DNA from: Sulfurovum sp. bin170
GTDB lineage: Bacteria > Campylobacterota > Campylobacteria > Campylobacterales > Sulfurovaceae
Reading direction: 5' to 3'
DNA: 7,981 nucleotides
Assembly (NCBI RefSeq): GCF_010892395.1
Contig: NZ_JAACKB010000162.1
Coordinates: 1-7,981, forward strand
Numbering within the stretch: the stretch's first letter is position 1; each line of letters starts with the position of its first letter. The notes beneath the pieces are model-generated. The model saw nothing but the letters and a program-made list of their open reading frames with translations. It was not told the DNA's origin and searched no databases. Below are positions 1 through 6,228 of this stretch, one piece after another. The position numbers were made by a program, and so were the translations under genes.

Positions 1-4
1 ACAA

Positions 5-1075
5 CTATTTATAGAGCTTTGCCTTCATGCTTCTACTATATAGCGGTTCACTTTTATCCAATAGATTCCACTCTATCTCCACAGAGTAGTAGTCTGTAGC
101 CTCACCTATAATTGTAAAATTCATATAGATACTACTGTTTTGATAATTTTTTGCAGGTATATTTTTATTAGTCCCACTCAATTTTATGCTTTTCCCATCA
201 ATCAATACCGTATCAAAATCTAAACTGTTCTTTGCAGGTTCACCATTATAGGTAAGTGTCGCCATCTCAAAATTTTCAATTTTTGCTGTTTTCAAATCAG
301 CAGAAAACTCAATGGCAGAGTTAAAACTATCTACTTTTGTACAAGCCACCCTATCCTCATCGCGAAGTTCAATTGCAAAGCTTTTACCTGCAAGAGCCAA
401 ACTTGATGGCACAGTATCAAGATACATATCACTATTATCATAAGATGCACAATATGGTTTCTCCTCCTCACCATTCATAGAACTATTACCAGCTTTCATA
501 TATTTACAGACATAAACAAACCCATCTTTCATATCTCCTGTTTTATATTGAGCTGTAGCACAACCAACCTCTCTAGTCTCTTGCCAAATCACCTGTGTAT
601 AGTGTCCACACTTAATTCTACTCCCATTATCATAATAGTCCTCTTGACAAGAGCCATCAGCATAGTTATAGAGTACTTTCTCTTCATCATACCAGTGAGG
701 CATAGCATCAGCAGTGGTAAGTGCTACCCTTTCACTATGAGCATAAAGATTCTCTCCATACCCTTTTACTCCATTCTCTGGGTCATGCTCAAACCTTCCA
801 TTAGATGCCAAAACATCAGCATAAGCCTGTGCAGCCTCTTCCAACGCCACACTATAAGTCAAATCAGAATCTGTATAGTAGCTTCTTCTCTTCTCGTTAT
901 GTAGATTTAACACTTCTGCTTGAAGAGAAGTCAACTCTTGTAAGCCTACTGTTACTATGGCTATATCTTCTGCCAATGATTGCTCCTCCGAAGCTGTATC
1001 ATCATCACCTCCACAACCTAAAAACATAGCCATCACACTAACAGCTGTTACTAATCTAATCGACCTCAAAAACAT
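5..1075 (-). CDS. CAP/SCP-domain (cysteine-rich secretory protein family) lipoprotein
   Basis: This 356-residue protein is probably a lipid-anchored envelope protein. A hydrophobic signal ends in FLGC with the lipidated Cys at 21, followed by an acidic low-complexity stretch. A CAP domain spans about residues 53-197. It shows the LHNEKR helix start (58-63), FEHD with His97, GENLY with Glu108, the GHYTQVIW signature with His158, a VGCA element (Cys172) and YVCKY..AGN (188-197). His97, Glu108 and His158 match the usual cavity residues of the family. Cys143, 156, 172, 190, 209 and 245 suggest disulfides. Residues about 210-356 form a second, probably beta-rich domain that I do not recognise. The ATG at 1075 has a strong GGAGAGGA ribosome binding site that overlaps the stop of the upstream WG-repeat gene, so the two are almost certainly co-transcribed. 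The TAG stop lies at 5-7, so the gene is complete. Bacterial CAP proteins have varied or unknown activities and no substrate can be inferred. Confidence 0.9.
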   Translation of the reverse strand: MFLRSIRLVTAVSVMAMFLGCGGDDDTASEEQSLAEDIAIVTVGLQELTSLQAEVLNLHNEKRRSYYTDSDLTYSVALEEAAQAYADVLASNGRFEHDPENGVKGYGENLYAHSERVALTTADAMPHWYDEEKVLYNYADGSCQEDYYDNGSRIKCGHYTQVIWQETREVGCATAQYKTGDMKDGFVYVCKYMKAGNSSMNGEEEKPYCASYDNSDMYLDTVPSSLALAGKSFAIELRDEDRVACTKVDSFNSAIEFSADLKTAKIENFEMATLTYNGEPAKNSLDFDTVLIDGKSIKLSGTNKNIPAKNYQNSSIYMNFTIIGEATDYYSVEIEWNLLDKSEPLYSRSMKAKLYK

Positions 1076-1087
1076 AAATATCCTCTC

Positions 1088-1558
1088 CTACTCTTCCAAT
1101 ATAAGACCTGCTCTATTGATTCTCTTCCAACTCCCACCATTGAGCATACTATGCTCACCCTCTTTCACCTCTTGACAGCCCACACATATCTCTGATATAC
1201 CATTGTGAAAAGGGAAAGCGAAATCATAAATAGGTTTTAATACTATATCCAAAGTTTTGTTAAAGAATCCTATTTTACCATTAATTCTTGTTCTTGCTAA
1301 GCCCTCTCTAAATCTATCAGCTTCTCCATTATCATCTCTAATAACAGAGATTGCTTTACCATCTTCTCTTACATAGTACCAACTGTTTCCAATAAGTGTA
1401 GCAACCAAATCTTGCCCTGAAAAGTCTAAATTTTGAAGATAATCTCTACTAAGATAAGTAGAGTACTCTTCTCTCTCTTTGATTTGTGTAGAGCTACACC
1501 CAAAAAAGAGTAGAGGTAAGAGAAGTAGAGATATAGAAGATAAAAGAAAAAGTCTCAT
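1088..1558 (-). CDS. WG-repeat lipoprotein
   Basis: This 156-residue protein is predicted to be exported and lipidated. Residues 1-20 are a very hydrophobic signal ending in LFFGC, with Cys21 followed by SST. The mature part has WG-repeat-like segments: WYYVREDGKAI (60-70), GKIGFFN...LKPIYDFAFPFHNGIS (94-122) and SWKRINRAGLI (143-153). These follow the family pattern of an aromatic-rich strand, a turn with D/N-x-G, and a following 'PIYDFAFPF' strand. Cys125 and Cys128 form a CxxC pair (CVGC) that could be a disulfide. It is short for the family, about two to three repeats, but I see no frameshift. The function of WG-repeat proteins is mostly unknown; they are thought to be binding scaffolds. 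The ATG at 1558 has a modest AAGG ribosome site and a TATAAT box close upstream. It is the first gene of an operon with the CAP-domain lipoprotein, 12 bp apart. Confidence 0.8.
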   Translation of the reverse strand: MRLFLLSSISLLLLPLLFFGCSSTQIKEREEYSTYLSRDYLQNLDFSGQDLVATLIGNSWYYVREDGKAISVIRDDNGEADRFREGLARTRINGKIGFFNKTLDIVLKPIYDFAFPFHNGISEICVGCQEVKEGEHSMLNGGSWKRINRAGLILEE

Positions 1559-1576
1559 AAAATACCTTTTCTTTTG

Positions 1577-1582
1577 ATTATA
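1577..1582 (-). promoter_or_regulatory. Candidate -10 box for the WG-repeat/CAP lipoprotein operon
   Basis: On the minus strand this is a perfect TATAAT, 18 bp before the ATG at 1558. The T-rich DNA immediately upstream has no convincing -35 box, which is common for vegetative promoters in Campylobacterota. A start site near 1570 would give a leader of only about 12 nt. A TTGACC hexamer further upstream is about 31 bp away, too far to pair with it. Confidence 0.45.
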
Positions 1583-1598
1583 GCGATATAAAATAAAA

Positions 1599-1631
1599 AT
1601 CTTAGGAGATAAAGGTCAAGTCCCCTATCTC
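1599..1631 (-). terminator. Weak candidate terminator after the di-heme cytochrome gene
   Basis: On the minus strand GAGATA (1631-1626) pairs with TATCTC (1611-1606). A further GG/CC pairing is possible inside, and a T-rich tract (CTAAGATTTTTATTTT) follows. The hairpin begins within the stop codon region of the cytochrome gene at 1625. The stem has internal mismatches and the T-run starts several bases late, so this is a modest candidate. Confidence 0.35.
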
Positions 1632-2323
1632 AATATCCAATCCACCACCCCTTCAACATCCTTATCACTTATCTTTTTAAATGAAGGCATCGGAAGCTTT
1701 CTGTTCTCCCATTTTCCCTTTGTTCCATCTTTGATACTTTGAATAAGCATCTCTCTATCTTTTTTCTCATATTTATCAGATATCATCTTAAAGGATGGGG
1801 CTACCACCTTATCTTTTTCCATACCATGACATGTTAGACACCCTTTTTGCTCCATCACTCGCTCATGTGGTGGCATATTCTTAAGTCGTCTCTCTTCTGC
1901 GAGTTGCTCTAGGAGTTTTTTGTTGTCATAATACTCATACATATATTCAACCATCGCCTCTACCTCATCGTCGGTGACTTTTCCTTTTTGTGATGGCATA
2001 AGACCATAGCTATCCAGACTTGCTTTGTCACATATTGATTTTTCAGCCGTAGGATTGACAACATAATCCTGTACAAAAGAGATAATTTTGGACTTATGCT
2101 CTGATGGATTGCTTGATGTTATTAAATCTTTGAGATGAAAGGTAACTGCCATAAGGGAGGGGGCAATCTCATTATCATAGTTCTTAGGTGGCATATCCAA
2201 ATTGTGACAGGATGCACATTTTTGAGTCAACAGCTCTTCACCATCTAGCTTCTGCTTTGGCTTGTCATTTATGCACCCAGTAAGCAAGAGGAGTGTGGCA
2301 AGGGAGAGATATATTTTTTTCAT
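1625..2323 (-). CDS. Di-heme cytochrome c lipoprotein
   Basis: This 232-residue protein is predicted to be an envelope lipoprotein carrying two covalently bound hemes for periplasmic electron transfer. The signal sequence ends in LLTGC with lipidated Cys17. The first heme site is CASCH (36-40), with Met109 in GLMPSQ as likely axial ligand. The second is CLTCH (162-166), with Met212 in LPMPSF. The protein is thus two class I cytochrome c domains joined by a charged helical linker (about 125-160). The frame is open upstream to a TTG at 2371. I chose the ATG at 2323 because it puts the lipobox at the right distance and has an AAAAGGA ribosome site 9-10 bp upstream. It lies downstream of petABC on the same strand but behind a strong terminator and with its own promoter candidates, so it is probably a separate unit. 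A role as electron acceptor from PetC is plausible but not shown. Confidence 0.88.
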   Translation of the reverse strand: MKKIYLSLATLLLLTGCINDKPKQKLDGEELLTQKCASCHNLDMPPKNYDNEIAPSLMAVTFHLKDLITSSNPSEHKSKIISFVQDYVVNPTAEKSICDKASLDSYGLMPSQKGKVTDDEVEAMVEYMYEYYDNKKLLEQLAEERRLKNMPPHERVMEQKGCLTCHGMEKDKVVAPSFKMISDKYEKKDREMLIQSIKDGTKGKWENRKLPMPSFKKISDKDVEGVVDWILR

Positions 2324-2348
2324 CAGAGTATCCTTTTTATAATTAACC

Positions 2349-2376
2349 ATTATAATAGTTATTGGTATCAATTATA
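2349..2376 (-). promoter_or_regulatory. Two candidate -10 boxes for the di-heme cytochrome lipoprotein gene
   Basis: On the minus strand there are two TATAAT hexamers, at 2376-2371 and 2354-2349. The nearer one ends 25 bp before the ATG at 2323. Neither has a good -35 box at 16-18 bp. The expected -35 position of the farther box falls inside the inverted repeat at 2389-2417, so that repeat could modulate it. Confidence 0.4.
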
Positions 2377-2388
2377 ATACAACTCTCC

Positions 2389-2417
2389 TTAAATAAGAGT
2401 AAACCACTCTTATTTAA
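2389..2417. repeat. Perfect inverted repeat, 12-bp arms and 5-bp spacer; candidate operator
   Basis: The arms TTAAATAAGAGT (2389-2400) and ACTCTTATTTAA (2406-2417) are exact reverse complements around AAACC. Neither strand has a run of T after it, so it is not an obvious terminator. It sits immediately upstream of the two -10 boxes for the cytochrome lipoprotein gene. Its centre is about 39 and 61 bp upstream of the start sites those boxes would predict, which are typical distances for a dimeric regulator. It does not match the FNR consensus TTGAT-N4-ATCAA, and the cognate regulator is unknown. Confidence 0.5.
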
Positions 2418-2469
2418 TCCTATTTTCAAATAGTTTAACCTTAAAGTATTTAAAAATAAGATGTGTGTT

Positions 2470-2516
2470 AAAAAAAGAGGAGAAGTTTTGAGGAAGAAGG
2501 TCAAAAACCCCTCCTC
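2470..2516 (-). terminator. Rho-independent terminator of the pet operon
   Basis: On the minus strand GAGGAGGGG-TTTTTGA (2516-2501) pairs with TCAAAA-CTTCTCCTC (2491-2477) around a 9-nt loop. In RNA this is a stem of about 15 pairs including two G-U wobbles and one bulged U. Seven T residues (2476-2470) follow directly. This is the standard layout of an intrinsic terminator, about 40 bp after the petC stop, and it separates petABC from the downstream cytochrome lipoprotein gene. Confidence 0.78.
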
Positions 2517-2523
2517 ATTCAAA

Positions 2524-2551
2524 GTAGAGACAAGGCATGCCTTGTCTCCAC
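2524..2551. repeat. 22-bp perfect palindrome, probable dispersed palindromic repeat
   Basis: GAGACAAGGCA (2527-2537) is followed directly by its exact reverse complement (2538-2548). The flanking GT (2524-2525) and AC (2550-2551) also pair across one mismatch, which would be a G-U pair in the minus-strand transcript. It begins about 5 bp after the petC stop and ahead of the pet terminator. No T-run follows, so it is unlikely to terminate transcription itself. From memory, GTAGAGACAAGGCATGCC-type palindromes recur between genes in unrelated bacteria. That recognition is unverified here. It could also protect the 3' end of the pet mRNA. Confidence 0.65.
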
Positions 2552-2555
2552 GGAA

Positions 2556-3524
2556 TTAATAGTGGTCTTTCCACATAGCTTGTTTCCAGTAATAAGCCAA
2601 CACTGTGAATATGATAAAGAATAGAATTACCCATGGTCCAAGTGCCTCTCTAGCTGGTTTACTAGGGTCACCTGAAATTTCAAGATATGCCATAACTTTA
2701 TCCATACCTTCTTGATTAACCCCTACTCTAGGCATAGCTGTACCAGCCATTTGACCTTGAGGATTCTCGATGAATGTCTCTAGGAAATGGTGACTTCTAG
2801 CTCTGATTATCATAGACAAATCAGGCGGAAGTTTACCCATATAGTCAGCAACCAACGATTGCTCTTCTGCTACAGCTTGTTTGAACTTCAACGCATCAAT
2901 ATCAGCACCTGTAGCGAGATTTCTCTCAGTTGCAGGAACTGTACCAATTTGTGTCCATTTAACATATCTGTTGGCATGACATCGTCCACAAGCCTCTTCA
3001 TATGCTTGTTTTGGTGTTACGAGACCACTCTTATTTGCTTTCAAGTATGCAACAACATTCGCAATATCTTGTGGCTCTGAGACCATCGCTTTGATGCTAC
3101 CCATTGGGTGTGTCATCGTATCAGCATACTTGTGGTCAACATTAGATGCCATCGCTGGGTCTTTAATCAACGCAATCAAGTAATCTTTGTCATATATAGT
3201 ACCTGCATGGTCTAATACAGGAGGAATAACACCACCCATATTGGCAGCACCATCCATGTGACAACCCATACACATTGCATAAGTAGCTTCACCAGCTACT
3301 GCGTCACCTTTGAGTGCAGATATTGTTTTAACATCTGCCCAAAAAGCTTTTTTTGCTTCTACGGTATCTTTTGATGCCTCTGCAATATCTGCTTTACCAT
3401 CATATTTCAACTCGTTATAATCTACATGCTTATGCATCTGTCCGTGAGCGAATGGCTCAACTCCCCAGTATAATATTAGAGTTAAGACTGCAACAACTCC
3501 GAATATTTTCAGTTCTTTATTCAT
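2556..3524 (-). CDS. petC: PetC, di-heme cytochrome c1-like subunit of the quinol:cytochrome c oxidoreductase
   Basis: This 322-residue protein is the cytochrome c subunit that takes electrons from the Rieske protein and delivers them to soluble or membrane cytochromes. Residues about 5-21 are an N-terminal membrane segment. The first heme site is CMGCH (85-89), with Met141 or Met147 as possible ligand. The second is CGRCH (179-183). The second half carries the cytochrome c1 hallmark PPDLS..AR (233-243) and GTAMPR, with Met264 the likely axial ligand. A C-terminal anchor (about 297-313) ends in a short charged tail. The extra N-terminal heme domain distinguishes it from the mono-heme cytochrome c1 of proteobacterial bc1 complexes and agrees with the di-heme PetC of Campylobacterota. 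The start at 3524 has an AAGGAG site overlapping the petB stop, with a 10-bp gap. It is the last gene of petABC, followed by a strong terminator. Confidence 0.93.
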   Translation of the reverse strand: MNKELKIFGVVAVLTLILYWGVEPFAHGQMHKHVDYNELKYDGKADIAEASKDTVEAKKAFWADVKTISALKGDAVAGEATYAMCMGCHMDGAANMGGVIPPVLDHAGTIYDKDYLIALIKDPAMASNVDHKYADTMTHPMGSIKAMVSEPQDIANVVAYLKANKSGLVTPKQAYEEACGRCHANRYVKWTQIGTVPATERNLATGADIDALKFKQAVAEEQSLVADYMGKLPPDLSMIIRARSHHFLETFIENPQGQMAGTAMPRVGVNQEGMDKVMAYLEISGDPSKPAREALGPWVILFFIIFTVLAYYWKQAMWKDHY

Positions 3525-3534
3525 CTTATACTCC

Positions 3535-4749
3535 TTATATCTTTTTTTCTAATTTTGTTATGATTGGTAATATAATCCATAGAACAAAGAACATAATCGC
3601 TGCCCAGAATCCAATTACATTCCAAATACCCTCAGGTGGAAGTTTACCCATAAATGTCAAGACAATGACATTAATCAACATCGCCCAGAACCAGAAGTGG
3701 AACAATCCTCTTTTGTTTGCAGGTGCAACATTTGGACTTCTATCCAAGAATGGAAGCATCATAAAGATAACTTGTGAAATCGCAAATGCAATCAGACCTA
3801 AATCTGTTGGGAACGGTCTAAGAATCTCATACGACCACAAGAAATACCACTCAGGATAGATGTGTGCAGGAGTACTAAGTCCGTTTGCAGGGTCAAAGTT
3901 TACTGGGTCCATTGCAAAGTTAAAGTGGTAGAAGACAAGATAGAAGAACAGGACAAAATAGACACCCATTACAAATACATCTTTACTTAAGAATACAGGG
4001 CTAAACGGAATAACCTTAGACTCTTTTACCTTACCAGCTTTGTAAAGCTCTGCAGCTTCATCATAATCAAAATCTTCACCATCTTGGTTGTTAACATGTG
4101 GGATTCTAAGTGTTCCGAAGTGGAATACAATCGCACCGATAATCAACAATGGCAGCAAGAATACATGTAGCATAAAGAATCGTGTCAAGTACGCTTGAGC
4201 AGGAACATAATCCCCTCTAATCCACTCAACAAAACCTGTAGCCTCTAGTGAACCACCAGCAAATAGATTGGTAATAACCATACCAGCCCAGTAACTCATC
4301 TGTCCCCAAGGTAACATATATCCAGAGAATGCTTCAGCTGAAAAAAGTACAAACAGTAACATACCTGAAATCCAGATAAGCTCTCTACCTTTTTTATATG
4401 AACCATAATAGATACCTACAAACATGTGGATATAGATAATCAAGAATACTAGTGATGCACCAATACCATGAACATGTCTCCACAACCAACCATAACCAAC
4501 CTCTGTCATAATCAAGTAGTTTACACTATCAAATGCCAAATCTACACTTGGGTTATAGTACATTAAAAGGAAAATACCACTAATGGTCAATATTCCAAAT
4601 GTAGCAGCCAAAACCATACCCATCGCCCATAAGAAGTTAATGTTCTTTGGAATCCAGTACTCTGTCTGCATAACTTTGTTAAGTGTGGTGATAGCTATCC
4701 GTTGGTCTAACCACTCATATACGCTTTTTGCGCCTTCAATTCGTGCCAT
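3535..4749 (-). CDS. petB: PetB, cytochrome b subunit of the quinol:cytochrome c oxidoreductase
   Basis: This 404-residue integral membrane protein holds the two b hemes and forms the quinol oxidation and quinone reduction sites. About eight membrane helices are visible. Likely heme ligands are His94 and His108 in the second helix (RHVHGIGASLVFLIIYIHMF) and His195 and His210 in the fourth. The conserved GQMSYWAGMVITN segment (149-161) and the Qo-site PEWY motif (299-302) are intact. It is a full-length fused cytochrome b, not split into b6 and subunit IV. The second ligand pair is separated by 14 residues, as in b6-type proteins, rather than the 13 of mitochondrial cytochrome b. The hydrophilic loop at 218-250 is rich in Asp, Glu and Lys. 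The ATG at 4749 has a GGGGGT ribosome site overlapping the petA stop, with a 10-bp gap. It is the middle gene of petABC. Confidence 0.97.
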   Translation of the reverse strand: MARIEGAKSVYEWLDQRIAITTLNKVMQTEYWIPKNINFLWAMGMVLAATFGILTISGIFLLMYYNPSVDLAFDSVNYLIMTEVGYGWLWRHVHGIGASLVFLIIYIHMFVGIYYGSYKKGRELIWISGMLLFVLFSAEAFSGYMLPWGQMSYWAGMVITNLFAGGSLEATGFVEWIRGDYVPAQAYLTRFFMLHVFLLPLLIIGAIVFHFGTLRIPHVNNQDGEDFDYDEAAELYKAGKVKESKVIPFSPVFLSKDVFVMGVYFVLFFYLVFYHFNFAMDPVNFDPANGLSTPAHIYPEWYFLWSYEILRPFPTDLGLIAFAISQVIFMMLPFLDRSPNVAPANKRGLFHFWFWAMLINVIVLTFMGKLPPEGIWNVIGFWAAIMFFVLWIILPIITKLEKKI

Positions 4750-4759
4750 AATCTACCCC

Positions 4760-5269
4760 CTATACCTTTCTTGTTAGGCCATCGGCTAACAACTTCTCAT
4801 ATTCAGGACCAGTTCCACCTAGTACCATTTTTGTTCCACTTATACTAAATGGAGGAATATCCAATGGCACAACAGGTGGCAAGTTAGGTAGATTGACACC
4901 AGAAGCATCAAATTTTCCACCATGACAGGCACACAAGAACTCTTTTTCTGCTGGTTTATAAGAAGGAATACAACCCAAGTGTGTACATAACCCCACATTT
5001 ACCAAATATCTATCTTCTCCTACTACAATATCTCTATCATGTGGCTTCATATCTTTTGACTTTTTCATCAAAAAGATTGGTTTACCCCTCCACTCTTTGG
5101 TGGTTATCTCATTCTCTTTAGCGTCTGTCAAATCGATTGTTGTAAAACCTGCAGCTTTTACACTTGGAAGTGGATCCCAAGATTTTTTCATTGCATATAA
5201 TGCACCGATACTACCGAGGGCTGTAAAACCGCCCAGAGCCATACCCATGAAGTCTCTTCTACTACTCAT
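4760..5269 (-). CDS. petA: PetA, Rieske [2Fe-2S] subunit of the quinol:cytochrome c oxidoreductase
   Basis: This 169-residue protein takes the first electron from quinol at the Qo site and passes it to PetC. The N-terminus SSRRDFMG (2-9) is a twin-arginine export motif, followed by a hydrophobic segment (about 10-27) that probably stays as the membrane anchor. Rieske box 1 is CTHLGC (95-100) and box 2 is CACHGG (113-118). Cluster ligands are Cys95, His97, Cys113 and His116, and Cys100-Cys115 would form the disulfide. The Ser and Tyr that hydrogen-bond the cluster in high-potential Rieske proteins are Gly118 and Phe120 here. The PP segments near 131-140 fit the conserved Pro loop. The ATG at 5269 has an AAAGGAAAGG ribosome site. 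It is the first gene of petABC, 47 bp after the stop of the upstream gene, with a candidate promoter in that gap. Confidence 0.97.
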   Translation of the reverse strand: MSSRRDFMGMALGGFTALGSIGALYAMKKSWDPLPSVKAAGFTTIDLTDAKENEITTKEWRGKPIFLMKKSKDMKPHDRDIVVGEDRYLVNVGLCTHLGCIPSYKPAEKEFLCACHGGKFDASGVNLPNLPPVVPLDIPPFSISGTKMVLGGTGPEYEKLLADGLTRKV

Positions 5270-5298
5270 ACCTTTCCTTTGTAATTAATTTCATTCCT

Positions 5299-5307
5299 AT
5301 TATGGCA
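5299..5307 (-). promoter_or_regulatory. Candidate extended -10 promoter for petABC
   Basis: On the minus strand TGC-CATAAT matches an extended -10 element (TGN plus five of six -10 bases), 29 bp before the petA ATG. A start near 5292 would give a leader of about 22 nt. No good -35 box is present. It falls within the 47-bp gap after the upstream gene, so petABC could have its own start as well as read-through. Confidence 0.45.
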
Positions 5308-5316
5308 AAACAATTA

Positions 5317-6159
5317 CTATAAATTGATGATATTCATCATATTTGAGACAATTTTTTTAGCCTTTTGGGTGTTTCGGTGACAATCCAAAGTATTAGGAAA
5401 CACCACTTGTTGATAACTGTGTCTATCAAAGCCATTGAGCGTTTCAACTTGTAGCAAACTTAATATTTTTTTTATATTTACACTCAAAGGTTTAGTTAAA
5501 ATATAGACCACTTTAGCCCCACTAACCCTCGCTTCAAATACACACTGTAGGGAAGTTGTCACTATTCGTTCACTTTTACAAATCAGCTCGATATACTCCT
5601 CCGCTTCATGTAACTTTTTAAATATTTTGGCTAAATCATCCTCATATTTGACATAAAAGTAGTGTCCTAAAAGTAGCTCCATATCCATATCTTTAAAGAA
5701 ATCAGCATTGGACAGTATGGTTTTATCTGCATCCGAATCACTCAAAAAGAAAACTGTTCTATCCTCTTTCTCATACTCCTCAAAATAGATCTCATCAATG
5801 ACCACAGGTTCATCAAGGACGGTTTCACCATAACGAGAAGCATCATCCTCACTCTGTGCAAATCTAAAAACATGTCTAAACTCACGACAATACTTCTCCA
5901 ATCTCCCTCTATCATCCTCTGGACTATCTATAATAACAACATCGCCATGCGTTGCAATTGCATCTATATCTTGTATCGTCTCGATATGAACAGAATCAGC
6001 AATCCCAAACTCTCTAGCCACCAAACTTGCCCTAAAATCATTCACTAAAAGTAATGTATCTAATCCTTTTTTATCAAACTCCTTTAACAGAGCGGTTGCT
6101 TTCTTAAGCCTATCTAGTCCATTTTTATGTCCTGTATGAGCATAATAATATAGTTTCAT
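5317..6159 (-). CDS. Unassigned protein, possibly with a GT-B-like (PseG/MurG-type) fold
   Basis: I do not recognise this 280-residue protein with certainty. It has no signal peptide or membrane segment and should be cytoplasmic. The N-terminus (4-26, YYYAHTGHKNGLDRLKKATAL) resembles the glycine/histidine loop followed by a helix that opens PseG- and MurG-like GT-B proteins. Beta-alpha alternation follows: LDTLLLVND (33-41) and HGDVVIIDSP (71-80). An acidic stretch (about 103-135) is followed by TVFFLSDSDADKTIL (135-149). The segment 198-222 (RIVTTSLQCVFEARVSGAKVVYILT) resembles the 'S..T..EA...G.P.I.I' part of the GT-B C-terminal domain. This is pattern similarity only, and no donor or acceptor can be named. 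The ATG at 6159 has an AAGGA ribosome site 6 bp upstream. It lies just before petABC on the same strand, but shares no obvious function with it. Confidence 0.7.
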   Translation of the reverse strand: MKLYYYAHTGHKNGLDRLKKATALLKEFDKKGLDTLLLVNDFRASLVAREFGIADSVHIETIQDIDAIATHGDVVIIDSPEDDRGRLEKYCREFRHVFRFAQSEDDASRYGETVLDEPVVIDEIYFEEYEKEDRTVFFLSDSDADKTILSNADFFKDMDMELLLGHYFYVKYEDDLAKIFKKLHEAEEYIELICKSERIVTTSLQCVFEARVSGAKVVYILTKPLSVNIKKILSLLQVETLNGFDRHSYQQVVFPNTLDCHRNTQKAKKIVSNMMNIINL

Positions 6160-6198
6160 ATCAATCCTTATCTATCAATTTCTCCTATTTTAATACAA

Positions 6199-6228
6199 CT
6201 TATAGCTATTCTCTCTTGTTCAACTCAA
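6199..6228 (-). promoter_or_regulatory. Candidate promoter for the 280-residue unassigned gene
   Basis: On the minus strand TTGAGT (6228-6223) and TATAAG (6204-6199) are separated by 18 bp, a reasonable vegetative promoter pair. The -10 box lies 39 bp before the ATG at 6159, giving a leader of about 32 nt. A few other AT-rich hexamers nearby could also serve. Confidence 0.4.

Noticed and set aside
548..904. A 118-codon open frame on the plus strand
   Set aside because: It lies antisense to the CAP domain, whose motifs are clear on the other strand. Its hydrophobic, Ile/Ser-rich translation is typical of a shadow frame.
2324..2371. Upstream in-frame TTG start for the di-heme cytochrome lipoprotein
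   Set aside because: It would place 16 polar residues ahead of the signal peptide. The ATG at 2323 has a good ribosome site and normal lipobox distance.
2420..2433. Short inverted repeat CTATTT-TC-AAATAG
   Set aside because: Six AT-rich bases per arm in an AT-rich spacer are expected by chance, and it has no clear position relative to a promoter.
2461..2559. A 32-codon plus-strand ORF encoding a basic peptide
   Set aside because: It has no ribosome binding site, and it spans the pet terminator and the palindrome. The TRHALS part is simply a translation of the palindromic repeat.
3353..3859. A 168-codon open frame on the plus strand
   Set aside because: It runs antisense across the strongly supported petC and petB genes, has no recognisable domain, and is a by-product of their codon use.
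5325..5339. Inverted repeat TGATGA-TAT-TCATCA near the petA promoter
   Set aside because: It lies inside the last codons of the upstream gene, has short arms and a poor FNR match, so chance is sufficient.
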